Shown in pieces: positions 11,601-25,100 of a DNA stretch of 64,000 bases. The notes beneath the pieces were generated by a model that saw nothing but the letters and a program-made list of their open reading frames with translations, ran no database searches and was not told the origin of the DNA. Made by a program: the position numbers and the translations under genes. Where the stretch lies: contig NC_135565.1 in assembly GCF_964340395.1 (NCBI RefSeq), forward strand, positions 20,349,709 to 20,413,708. The letters are read 5' to 3'. Numbering within the stretch: the first letter of the stretch is position 1; each line of letters starts with the position of its first letter. This DNA is from Glandiceps talaboti. Taxonomy: Eukaryota; Hemichordata; Enteropneusta; Spengelidae.

Positions 11601-14600
11601 TTTGAACCATGTTTAACCCAAGGAGCAGTCACTTACCAAGTACATTTGCAAAATTTCTTGTGGATTTGCCGCAAAAAGTTCTTCAACCTATATTGAAATA
11701 CAATGAGGTTGGTGACTGCCAGAGAATGTGCTTGTATATGCTTTAATCATTTGAGGAATATTGAAGACAATATTCAAGTACTCTATGGCATTCAATAAAT
11801 GTGTTTGGTTTGAAATTTTACTACTCTCAATAGCCTCCCTACATGTCTTCATTTTCAAAAGATTTACTCACCGTGGGAGGGGATGTCCCCGTCCTCCCAC
11901 TAGTGACCATGGTAATGCTGTTTCTTTCCACAATCAAGATTGCAATGGAAAGCCCTGTTGACTAACTATCTCCAAGTAATGGTTACAACCCAATGTGCAG
12001 TGAGATCTCTCAATGCAAAGCATGGGACATCTACTTGTAAAGGAATCAGGGGGGGGGGGGGGTTACCATATAAATTAATTCTATATATAAAAATCTGTAC
12101 TAGCATTGTGGGGGGGGGGGGGGCGCTACTAAAGTTTATAGGTACATTTGACCAAAATATATTCTCCTAAGCCCATCCCCATCCCCGTAAATTCCGCTTA
12201 TTTCCTTAATTCTGACTGAATTTACTTGAACACAAAGTAAACGCCATTAATGACAAAGGTGGGATTTACTGGTAAACCTAGCGTGCGGTCAGGTGACACC
12301 CCCCCCCCCAGCAGGATGTGTAAACCCCTCCCCCTGCACATACAGAACATGGCATTGTTGTGGATACGCGAAATGCATCTTGGAACCAGATTTTAGCAAC
12401 ACCTCTATTGTTGCTGTATAACCAATTTCATTTGTTGCAACACATTCATACCATTACTGGGACAAGCCATTAAAGAAGCAAGTCCACTTGTTATCAAAGA
12501 GTACAATATTTACACATGTGATGATGGGCTCTTACATAACACAAGTAAACAGTGTAGTTCACAGCGTAAGATCATTTCTAAGGAGTGGGTCAATTGAGGC
12601 AAACCTTATCTCCGTCTTATATCAGTTGTTATCAATTTATTAGGCTATTATAAGTAACACTACAAACAGCTTTAGAGATGCAAACAACTTTTATGACACC
12701 CGTTTTCGTCGGGCAAGCCCGCGGGTTTGTTGCACTTGGACCGTTAATGGCTTGTGAATGTCATGAATTCAATAACGTGGAGAGGTTTGTATTCTATGAT
12801 TTGTTATAGGTGTGAGTGTCATACACATTGTAAAGAACAGGCTTGTGATCGTGATTCTTGTATGCTACACATGCAGACGCAAGGACCTTCAAATTTGCAA
12901 AGTTCCAAAATAGGTCAGTTATTCTTAAAGTGCAAACCAAAGCATTGACTGACGAAGTCATAATGCTGGTTTATTTATTCAGCTATATATTTGTCATGTA
13001 TTTATTAGTAAGGGGAGGTTATGTTATGCTTTGTCTGTATGTCTGTCTGTCTGTCTGTCTGTCTGTACGTCTGTCTGTCTGTACGTCTGTACGTCTATCC
13101 GTGTATGTATGTATGTGCACCCGGAACAAAATAAACGACACAAATCGATGGAAATACACATTTATCCATTTAGTAGATAATGTTAACCACAACAAAGCAG
13201 GTACGTCCTATAAAATTTGGTGCTATAGCATACAGTTTTAATGAAAACATTGCATAATTAATGATTTTAGGTAACTATGTTGTATCTTAAAAATGCAAGC
13301 TTCAAATTTCGAATAATATGATACATATATCAACATATATCAACCATACTACAACCTACAACTTTTACCTTTTAATGAGTATTTTGAATAATGAACAATA
13401 TCTAGTAATTAAGCAGTATCATGCACTCTTCAAATTACGTATAATTTGGCAAATACATTAACTTAAGAAAGCACGCTTGTCCAAAAACAAAGCCTGTTAC
13501 CATGTTTTTTTAAAATTTAAATGAGTTATTTGCATAATTAGTGATTCCCTTACGGGAGGCATTCAGTTTAAAGTGTATGTAAATAGGTTTCCAAAGTTTC
13601 CGACTTTTTGCCTGCAAATGACGAAGTTTTTATAGGTGATTAAAGATTTGTATGACATTTTTGACAAAAGTACCATATTAATAACGAAAAATTGATTTTT
13701 TTGGAAAAATTCCGGAAATTGCCGAAGTTGTTTATGTATTTCATGACGTCACAACCAGAACCAACTTCAAATATGTCCGATTGCATAACATGGGATAGCC
13801 ATTCTAGTGGAACCACGTTCCACTATTTAGAAGTCAAAATTGACAATGACAACAATAAATGGAGTACTAGTGATGACGAAGATGATGCGGTAGTGGGGGA
13901 TGCTTGTATTGTACCCAATCTGATTAAAAATCCGATGTAGATGTCGGCTAATCGTGCATTGCTATCTTACCATCGTTATTTTAGCTTGAATTGACTTCGT
14001 AGTACATGTTTACGTTTTTAGCCTGATCGCCTCCTCTGAAAATGTAAACATGTACCAAGAAGGTCAATTCAGGCAAAATAACGAAGGTAAAATAGCAATG
14101 AACGATTAGCCGACATCTACATCGGATTTTAATCAGATTGGTATTGTAGTACCGTTTCTATATGATCCACTACCAAAACCACAACTACAGCCAAACAGCA
14201 ATCCCCAGCTGCAGACATGCATAATGGTTGTTGACGATGTTATTGTCGACAGACTAAATAATACTGACTGGTAAGTTATGATAATAAAAAGTAGATATTT
14301 AAAATCAGCAGATGAAGGAAAACATTGGGTCGAAATTTCGAAAGTAGTTGTCCCATTGAGATCGTAACACCGTAACAGTAGCTAGTACTATTTAGTTTAG
14401 TTGGATTATAATCGACTTACTGACTACACAACATGTGTTTGAACCACCGGCATTTGTTTCCCGAGTTATGTCTCAGAATGTTTCTATCAGAATGCAATAA
14501 AATGTCGATAATATCGTTAATATTGACGTATTTAGCCAACTATATATGAAAGGGGTAACATTACACTTGTTTCTGTGATCGCACAGGTTCACTCGCCGCG

Positions 14601-16066
14601 AAAGAAGACAGGCCGCCATTAGTATATAGTACCGTAAGTACATGAACTTTCAACCGGCTGTTGTAGTGGGCAAACATTTCGAACATTTTACCTTCCGTCC
14701 CTTTCGCGGTGAGTGAACCTGTGCGATCACAGAAACAAGTGTAATTTTACCCCTTCCATATATAGTTGGCTAAATACGTCAATATTAACGATATTATCGA
14801 CATTTTATTGTATTCTGATAGACATATTCTGAGACATAACTCGGGAAACAAATGCCTGTGGATTGAACCGCCATTCGTATATTTCATGTGAACGTCTATG
14901 TAAAATTGAAGGTATGATCGGTTGTCAATCTTTAAAGGATTTTGTGAAATCATCATTACCAGAAAAAATCAGAACAGTTCAGGAACGGCCAAATAATTTA
15001 TTGACGGTGAGCACTGAGGATACACTGCCTGCCAGGGTAGCAGGGCGACTCGGAGGTCTACCGCTACAGCACAGCCGCTCAACGTGTGACTAGACACGCT
15101 CCGGACTGGAGAACACGCTAGACAGCCCGACGAACCTCTGGCTCTGATCTCACTCTCAGTCACATTCAACTGCTCTCAATCTTGCGAACAATGCATTAAA
15201 TTTTGCATTTATAAATGACTGGTCTTCATTCACTGACAAGGAAATCAAAGTCATACAATAAAGTCATGAATATGTCTAAAATGAAGTGCACTGTAATACG
15301 TGTGAAAAGTACCGTAGCATGTTTCGTTTTTGTTGTTCATCCGAGCAGTGGGCCGTTACGAAGACGTTGCTACCGCAAGTAAAAATTCCCATTATGTGGT
15401 ACCAGCTCGTAATGTTATACTAGTATGTTCTTTGAAAGTGTAATTTATGTTTCTTATCTGGTAAAATAACTTTCAATTCAATATTAGGACTCGTAATCAC
15501 AGCCAACGAAAGAAACTTCATCATTGCCAGTGCCATAATATGTATGTAGTACACCATGCACGAGGACACAACATGTTATAATTCATGATCGTTTTTCGTG
15601 AGTTTGAGAGCTGTGCAGTACTAAGACATCATTGAAAACGTTTGGAAACTTATCCTCTGTATGTTGAAAAGAAGCAGGCTGATTAGAACTCCCAAATCTT
15701 TTGTGAGAAAATCAGTGTAGACTCAATCGTTGACGGCCCCCTCTCTACCACGCAACGTTCAAGCATGGTAAAAAAAACATGGACACAGCGATCGTGTTCT
15801 GGTTGTGACGCAATTTTCCGAAGACTCCCGAAGCAAAATGCTCATCGCAGATTTCCAAAAAAATCAATTTTTCATTATTAATATCGTAGTTTTGTCAAAA
15901 ATGTCATACAAATCTTTAATCACCCATGAAAACTACATCATTTGGAGGCAAAAAGTCGGAAACTTTGGAAACCTATTTACATACACTTTAAATCTGGATA
16001 ATTGCACTATTAATGATTTTTGAATAAGCATAACTGAACTGATCAGTAGTGCTATAGGCAGGGGGT

Positions 16067-16111
<45 letters not shown>

Positions 16112-19100
16112 CTTAAACTCAAAAACCGCTGGACCGTAATTTATCAGTAATAAACATAGTTAGGTAGGTAGGTGATAGGTACTAAATAGGTAGGTGGGTA
16201 TGGAGTTGGGCAGGTGATAGGTACTAAGTAGGTAGGTAGGTAGATGGGTAGGTAGGTAGGCAAGTAAGTAAGTACATAGGTAGGTAGGTAGGTAGATAGG
16301 TAGGTGCATACATAGTTAGGTAATTAGGTATAAGTCGGTAGCGAAAGGTGGGTGGTTGAGTAGTACGTTATTTATTGATAAAGTGAAACGTGATCTGTAT
16401 GTTGCACAGAGGCATTAGAACCTGAAAAACTTAGATAATTCAGGTAAGATGAGATAAATATATAAACGTATATCCCCTGCTATACTTTTCACTTTTGACT
16501 CGGAGGAAATTTTAAACAAGAAAGTGCCGCAATGATTCAGTAAATCTACCTGTATGTAATCCATGATTAAACGATTTTCCAGCAATGGGTCGGTTTTATA
16601 TACAGTGGTTGAGATCATTACTTATGCCGGAATTACCACAATCTAGTAGCGACTCACTTGGTGGCACATCCCAGTCCAAATCGCCATTGGAGCCCCCCTT
16701 CCGAAATTCAAACTTCTCCAAATCGGGTGAAAATGTGACTTTTAGACCGATAAAATTTAGGTGTATTTGACAAATACTGCAATTATACTACCTACATTTC
16801 CTATTTGTTTTAGTTTTCTTCACTGGAATAATTTAAAATGTTACTTTTGATAAACTATAGTTCATTTCAATGTCTCTTTCATATTTCCACGATTCCATAT
16901 ATTCGTAATCCAATGTGAAGTTCATTTGAATTCAAATTAATGGTCACATCGGTTCCTGTTCATTCTTCTTTTGTAGCATATTTTGTATTATTTACCTTTG
17001 AAATACATGACATACTTTATTGTAATTCATTAGACTGGGTGTAGTTCTTTTATTTTATGGGTATACGTAGTAGATAAAATACCCTAATGACTAAATTATA
17101 TTGAATTATTGAATTTAACTCTTTTTTCTTTGTTCCTGTATAGAAGAGAAGTCGGATGCACCAGGATACCAAGAGGGAGCCTGTGTCGAAGAAGCCACTA
17201 GTGATCCTGAAGCTACTAGTAGTCCACAAGACACCACTGATTCAGAAGCTACCAATGACCAAGAAACCACCAGTGATACATCCACCACTGCTGATCCAAC
17301 AACTACCAATGACCGAGAAACCACCAGTGATACAGCCACCACTGCTAATTCAGCAGCTACCAATGACCAAGAAACCACCAGTGATACAACCACCACAGCT
17401 GATCCAACAACTACCAATGACCAAAAAACCACCAGTGATACAGCCACCACAATTGATCCAACAACTACCAATGACGATGAAGTCACCAGTGATACAGCCA
17501 CCACTGTTGATCAGGAAGTTATCACTGATCAAGGAGCTTGCAATTGTTATACTCCAGGTACAAATTCAAAACTGTCAATTCCCATTTCATTTATACCGGT
17601 ACTATTTAATACTTCAATTTATCAATTCAATTTATCAATTTATCGAATGATTCACTGTATTGATATTTTTAAATATCATTTCAAATTGAAACTACAATGT
17701 ATAATGCAATCACAGTCTTGCTGTCAGACTCATGACTATCGTCCCTAATCTTTTCATGTATGCCGAGTGGCTTTGCAGCGAGAAGAGAGGGACTTGTCGG
17801 GACAAGTCCCTCTCTTCTCAGGACAATTAGTCCCTCTCTTATAGTAGCAAAGCCACTCCGGCATACGTAAAAAGATTAGGGATGATAGTCATGAGTCTGG
17901 CAGCGAAACTGCAACTATAATCATCTCTTGTTTTAAATGTAACAAAGGTGTTTTGTTACATTAAACCCAGTACAGTGGTCTTTGAGTTATGTATACATAT
18001 ACAGACACACAGTGACACAGAGACAACTTACACCAAGACACACAGACATGCGTGTGTGGATATACACTATACATTGACTCTCATCTGGTCTTACAGAAGA
18101 TAAAAATATGGTATTATTAGGGAATCTAGTATAAAGAAAGCAAGACTTATTATATATTTTTTATGTATAGTTAGCCACAATCCTTGACTGTATCATAACA
18201 GATTTACTATATTTCTTTCACATAGGGCACATACATCTACATGTGAATGCAGTTGGTGGCATCCCAAAGAAAGATATATCTATTAAAGATGTAGAAAATG
18301 CATATTTCAAAAGCCAGGAAGTTCTGGAGGATGCCCCTCAGCATATCAACAACATTCACCAAGGTCTTCAGGTAGATGCTATCGAAGGTCACAGTGTCAA
18401 ATATTCCATAGCCTGTGAAACTTTAGATGCCCTGGAATGTCTATGGAAGGAGTATGAAGCCCTGAATCTCAATCGTTTGATATCAGCTGTGACCATCACA
18501 GAAACATCTCTGGATGAAATCGGGGCTTTGTATTTCTCCATACAGACTACACTGGACATTGAGGAATATGAACAGTGTAAGAAAGAATTGATGGAGAAAG
18601 GTACGTAGACTTTGTAATTACTTCACCATGACAGCAAATTGTCTTCTGATCAATGAATAATACGATAATAAACCAAGTTATAATAAAACATCATACAAAG
18701 GGTAGATTGTGTATTTAAAGGGGTACTATATATAACTATAAAGGGGAGGAGTTAGTTGTTCCGTATTGAGGTATTCCTATGGATTCAAAATATGTCATAC
18801 AAAAATACTAAATCTTGTCAAGCAATGGGCAGAGCTCTAGCAAGGATTAAGATTGGCATTTTATGTTACTTACCAATAAATTTGAAAAACAGGTGTCGAT
18901 TCGTTCTCGGAAACACTTTACACAATTAAACTGTCACCGTGTTTTAAGCAAGATTGAACAAACTACAGTCATGCAAGTCTAACAGAACATGTCTGTTGTT
19001 TTACAGGTGACATTGCCATGACAACATCATCTGTAGTGGTTGACAGTGATGAAGAAGGCAGCCAGAAGGAAGTTGAGATAACTAAAGAAAACAACACACT

Positions 19101-22100
19101 TCGATTAGAAACTTATAAACTTAAAACTATCGTTAACTCTTTACAAAAAAAGATACTAGAATGTGAAGCTAGAATTCTGTTTCTCAGTAAAGCTTTGAAA
19201 GAAAATTCAGAATTAGAGGTAGATGTTGCAATCCTGCAAGCAACCCTGAAAGAGAAAGATATAGAGATAGAAATACTGAAAAAGAATCTAGAGGAAAATG
19301 AAAAGAGGGAGAAAGTTCTGCTGGATAAAATCCTACAATTAAGCAAAGAAAATTCTGAAATAAAAGAATCAGTTGGGAAAGGTGGGGATAAAGCTCTTGC
19401 AGATGAAAACCAGCAACTCAAGAAAGAAGTTGCTGATCTAAAGAAAGAAGTTGAGGATCTGGAAGAGAAGAATATTGCTAAGCAGAAGGAAATTGGCAAA
19501 CTTGAAATGGAGATGGACAAAGTGAAAGGTTAGTGGTAAGCATAGCTTATCATTCATATATAGTGTGCTACTATAGGTCCAACTATACACCATTCCATAT
19601 CAACATTGTGTGCTCTACATGATGTAGATACTGTGCATACAAGGCCAGTGTTACAACCATACCATTTTGGGATATCCAATGACTTATGTGTATGTGATAG
19701 GATCTAGTAGAGACAGTGTGTTACAACCATACCATTTTAGGATATCCAATGACTTATGTGTACGTGATAGGATCTAGTAGAGACAGTGTGTTACAACCAT
19801 ACCATTTTAGGATATCCAATGACTTATGTGTACATGATAGGATCTAGTAGAGACAGTGTGTTACAACCATACCATTTTGGGATATCCAATGACTTATGTG
19901 TACATGATAGGATCTAGTAGAGACAGTGTGTTACAACCATACCATTTTGGGATATCCAATGACTTATGTGTACATGATAGGATCTAGTAGAGACAGTGTG
20001 TTACAACCATACCATTTTGGGATATCCAATGACTTATGTGTATGTGATAGGATCTAGTAGAGACAGTGTGTTACAACCATACCATTTTAGGATATCCAAT
20101 GACTTATGTGTACATGATAGGATCTAGTAGAGACAGTGTGTTACAACCATACCATTTTGGGATATCCAATGACTTATGTGTATGTGATAGGATCTAGTAG
20201 AGACAGTGTGTTACAACCATACCATTTTGAGATATCCAATGATCGACTTATGTGTACGTGATATGATCTAGTAGAGACAGTGTGTTACAACCATACCATT
20301 TTGGGATATCCAATGACTTATGTGTATGTGATAGGATCTAATACACAGACAGTGTTACAACCATACCATTTTGGGATATCCAATGACTTATGTGTACGTG
20401 ATAGGATTTAGTAGAGACAGTGTCGTGTTACAACCATACCATTTTGGGATATCCAATGACTTATGTGTACGTGATATGATCTAGTAGAGACAGTGTACGT
20501 GTTACAACCATGATACCATTTTGGGATATCCAATGACTTATGTGTACGTGATAGGATCTAGTAGAGACAGTGTGTTACAACCATACCATTTTAGGATATC
20601 CAATGACTTATGTGTACGTGATAGGATCTAGTAGAGACAGTGTGTTACAACCATACCATTTTGGGATATCCAATGACTTAATGTGTATGTGATAGGATCT
20701 AGTAGAGACAGTGTGTTACAACCATACCATTTTGTGATATCCAATGACTTATGTGTACGTGATAGGATCTAGTAGAGACATGTCAGTGTTACAACCATAC
20801 CATTTTGGGATATCCAATGACTTATGTGTATGTGATAGGATCTAGTAGAGAGAGTGTGTTACAACCATACCATTTTGGGATATCCAATGACTAATATGTA
20901 CGTGATAGGATCTCGTAGAGAGTGTGTTACAACTGTCACAAGGTGAATTTTGTAAAGTATACTACACTGACCCTTAGTCGGTCGATATCCCGTTTATGTA
21001 GATTTGATAGGATGGTTGGTGGCTATTAGCATATTAGAGTACAGGTGGTTGGTGGTAGATAGGGCACTATACAAAGGTCTGAGAACCCGTCCTCGGAGAA
21101 CGGATCACTTCTGCTTCGACGGCTGACGACCGAACATCATCATGGTTGGAGCCTTGCTGGTTGTTGTTCATGTTGCTGTATGGACCCTGAAATTGTACAC
21201 TAACTGTGCACCGTACAACTTCTTGGAATCCTGCTACGGGCTGGCATGCTGAAACGCTAACGGCAACCCAAACAACAGTGTGTGACTGCGTCGGATTCGC
21301 TCGACGAAAGTAATTCGATAGCACCGAACTTGTAAGTAATTCACGCGAACAACGCGGACGTGCACGTGTCGGGAGACAACCTGAACTCTTAGTTGTGACT
21401 TTAATTAAGTTGCCACCACCAACCTTTAACTTAACCTTTAACTCATGTTACATGCAATGTACTAGAACTTATTTAATTCTTTAGTCTTACTGAGTGTTGT
21501 ACATTATTTTTTGACTTGCGTTAACATAACAAAGTTCTTTAAGTGAAACCTGTGACCCCGTGTGTATGCGTGCATTCTTTTCCTTAGAAACGGTTGGTTC
21601 CCCACCCTCTAGACTGCAATTACGCCACAAAACCCACTCGGTTATCTTGACAACAACCATACAGGTTTAGAGATATCCAATGACTTATGTGTATGTGATA
21701 GGATCTAGTAGAGACAGTGTGTTACAACCATACCATTTTAGGATATCCAATGACTTATGTGTATGTGATAGGATCTAGTAGAGACAGTGTGTTACAACCA
21801 TACCATTTTGGGATATCCAATGACTTATGTGTACGTGAGTAGCTAGGATCTAGTAGAGACAGTGTGTTACAACCATACCATTTTGGGATATCCAATGACT
21901 TATGTGTACGTGATAGGATCTAGTAGACAGTGTGTTACAACCATACCATTTTGGGATATCAAATGACTTATGTGTACGTGATAGACAGTGTGTTACAACC
22001 ATACAGGTTTAGGGTAGCATTGTTCTGTGCATGACAATATAAACATGTGCAGAGACAGTATGGCAGAATTAGAGACAGTGTGAAAAATACTAAGTATAAC

Positions 22101-25100
22101 CTTCACTTGAGCCTCTTAGAATAATAACAACCTCCTGCCTGCATAATAAAGTTGTTATTTTGTAATCACCTGGCCTTCTGAACAAACAAAACAATCCAAG
22201 AATTATATGAATGTTGTAGAAGCTTACTAGTGTGTGTGTGTGTGTGGGGGGGGGGGGGGGTTAGGTCATGTTGGTAGATGATTCATCAGTACATGACATG
22301 TAACACTATTTTATGTTTGACAACTTTTGTTAGGAAATATATGTATATGCCATAAGCTATCCTTATTTGTTGTAAAATAAACATAGGTTTGTAATGCACA
22401 GTTGAACCACGTTGTTTTAGTTGATATAGACAATGTGTACACTCGTAGATATATGATGTATACAATGTGTACACTTGTAGATATATGATGTATACAATGT
22501 GTACACTTGTAGATATATGATGTATACAATGTGTACACTTGTAGATATATGATGTACACAATGTGTATACTTGTAGATATATGATGTATACAATGTGTAC
22601 ACTTGTATATATCTGATGTATATAATGTGGACACTTGTAGATATATGATGTAAACAATGTGTACACTTGTAGATATATGATGTACACAATGTGTATACTT
22701 GTAGATATATGATGTATACAATGTGTACACTTGTAGATATATGATGCATACAATGTGTACACTTGTAGATATATGATGTATACAATGTGGACACTTGTAG
22801 ATATATGATGTATACAATGTGTACACTTGTAGATATATGATGCATACAATGTGGACACTTGTAGATATATGATGTATACAATGTGTACACTTGTAGATAT
22901 ATGATGCATACAATGTGGACACTTGTAGATATATGATGTATACAATGTGTACACTTGTAGATGTATGATGTATACAATGTGTACACTTGTAGATATATGA
23001 TGCATACAATGTGTACACTTGTAGATATATGATGTATACAATGTGTACACTTGTAGATATATGATGTATACAATGTGTACACTTGTAGATATATGATGTA
23101 TACAATGTGTACACTTGTAGATATGATGTATACAATGTGTACACTTGTAGATATGTGATGTATACAATGTGTACACTTGTAGATATATGATGTATACAAT
23201 GTGTACACTTGTAGATATATGATGTATACAATGTGTACACTTGTAGATATATGATGCATACAATGTGTACACTTGTAGATATATGATGCACACAATGTGT
23301 ACACTTGTAGATATATGATGTAAACAATGTGGACACTTGTAGATATACAAATATATGATGTATACAATGTGAACACTTGTAGATATATGATGTATACAAT
23401 GTGTACACTTGTAGATATATGATGTAAACAATGTGTACACTTGTAGATATATGATGTACACAATGTGTATACTTGTAGATATATGATATATACAATGTGT
23501 ATACACTTGTAGATATATGATGTAAACAATGTGGACACTTGTAGATATACAAATATATGATGTATACAATGTGGACACTTGTAGATATATGATGTATACA
23601 ATGTGTACACTTGTAGATATATGATGTAAACAATGTGTACACTTGAGGATATATGATGTACACAATGTGTATACTTGTAGATATACAAATATATGATGTA
23701 CACAATGTGTATACTTGTAGATATACAAATATATGATGTATACAATGTGTACACTTGTAGATATATGGTGTATACAATGTGTACACTTGTAGATATATGA
23801 TGTATACAATGTGTACACTTGTAGATATATGATGTATACAATGTGTACACTTGTAGATATATGATGTATACAATGTGTACACTTGTAGATATATGATGTA
23901 TACAATGTGTACACTTGTTGATATATGATGCATACAATGTGTTCACTTGTAGATATATGATGTATACAATGTGTAAACTTGTAGATATATGATGTATACA
24001 ATGTGTACACTTGTAGATATATGATGCATACAATGTGTACACTTGTAGATATATGATGTAAACAATGTGTACACTTGTAGATATATGATGTACACAATGT
24101 GTACACTTGTAGATATATGATGTACACAATGTGTATACTTGTACATATATGATGTATACAATGTGTACACTTGTAGATATATGATGCATACAATGTGTAC
24201 ACTTGTAGATATATGATGTATACAATGTGGACACTTGTAGATATATGATGTATACAATGTGTACACTTGTAGATATACAAATATATGATGTATACAATGT
24301 GAACATTTGTAGATATATGATGTATACAATGTGTACACTTGTAGATATATGATGCATACAATGTGTACACTTGTAGATATATGATGTATACAATGTGTAC
24401 ACTTGTAGATATATGACGTATACAATGTGAACACTTGTAGATATATGATGTATACAATGTGTACACTTGTAGATATATGATGTATACAATGTGTACACTT
24501 GTAGATATATGATGTATACAATGTGTACACTTGTAGATATATGATGTACACAATGTGTATACTTGTAGATATACAAATATATGATGTATACAATGTGTAC
24601 ACTTGTAGATATACAAATATATGATGTATACAATATGATGGATACAATGTGTGCACTTGTAGATATGTGATATATACAATGTATACACTTGTAGATATAT
24701 GATGTATACAATGTGTACACTTGTGGATATATGATGCATACAATGTGTGCACTTGTAGATGTATGTATACAATGTGTACACTTGTAGATATATGACGTAT
24801 ACAATGTGTACACTTGTAGATAAATGATATATACAATGTGTACACTTGTAGATATATGCTGTATACAATGTGTACATTTGTAGATATATGATGTATACAA
24901 TGTGTTCACTTGTAGATATATGATGTAAACAATGTGTACACTTGTAGATGTATGATGTATAATACCGGTAATACAATGTGTACACTCGTAGAATGATATA
25001 TGATGTATATAATGTGTACACTTGTAGATATATGATGCATACAATGTGTACACTTGTAGATATACAAATATATGATGTATACAATGTGTACACTTGTACA

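Larger units (their letters stand above)
13572..15987. mobile_element. 2.4-kb TTAA-flanked transposable element (Kolobok/piggyBac-type target site)
   Basis: It is bounded by TTAA on both sides (13568-13571 and 15988-15991) at a TTTAAA that is intact and empty in copy A (about 8476). The terminal inverted repeats begin AGTGTATGTAAATAGG and extend roughly 150-200 bp with moderate divergence. The TTAA duplication and the TTAA-AG start fit Kolobok/T2-like or piggyBac-like elements. No transposase is recognisable, so it is non-autonomous. It contains two nested hairpin elements and a coding-like fragment. Confidence 0.85.
10040..17717 (+). repeat. Tandem genomic duplication, copy B
   Basis: Copy B is collinear with 5274-10039 but 7678 bp long, mainly because of a 314-bp insertion (12452-12765), a 2416-bp element (13572-15987) and a longer Thr-rich exon. 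Copy A preserves both empty insertion sites. Confidence 0.88.

Noticed and set aside
12858-13241. 127-codon plus-strand frame after the third C1 exon in copy B
   Set aside because: It starts in a frame other than the C1 frame and is mostly intron with CTGT microsatellite; the copy-A counterpart is interrupted.
17115-17504. Minus-strand 129-codon frame rich in Val and Ser opposite the Thr-rich exon
   Set aside because: Shadow of the repetitive coding exon on the plus strand; no splice or start context.
17156-17650. Plus-strand 164-codon frame (KKPPVIQPPLLIQQ repeats) over the Thr-rich exon
   Set aside because: It is a shifted frame of the same minisatellite and does not join the flanking phase-1 exons; the acidic Thr-rich frame does.
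21067-21324. 85-codon minus-strand frame inside the solo LTR
   Set aside because: No recognisable domain; LTRs are usually non-coding and the frame has no context.
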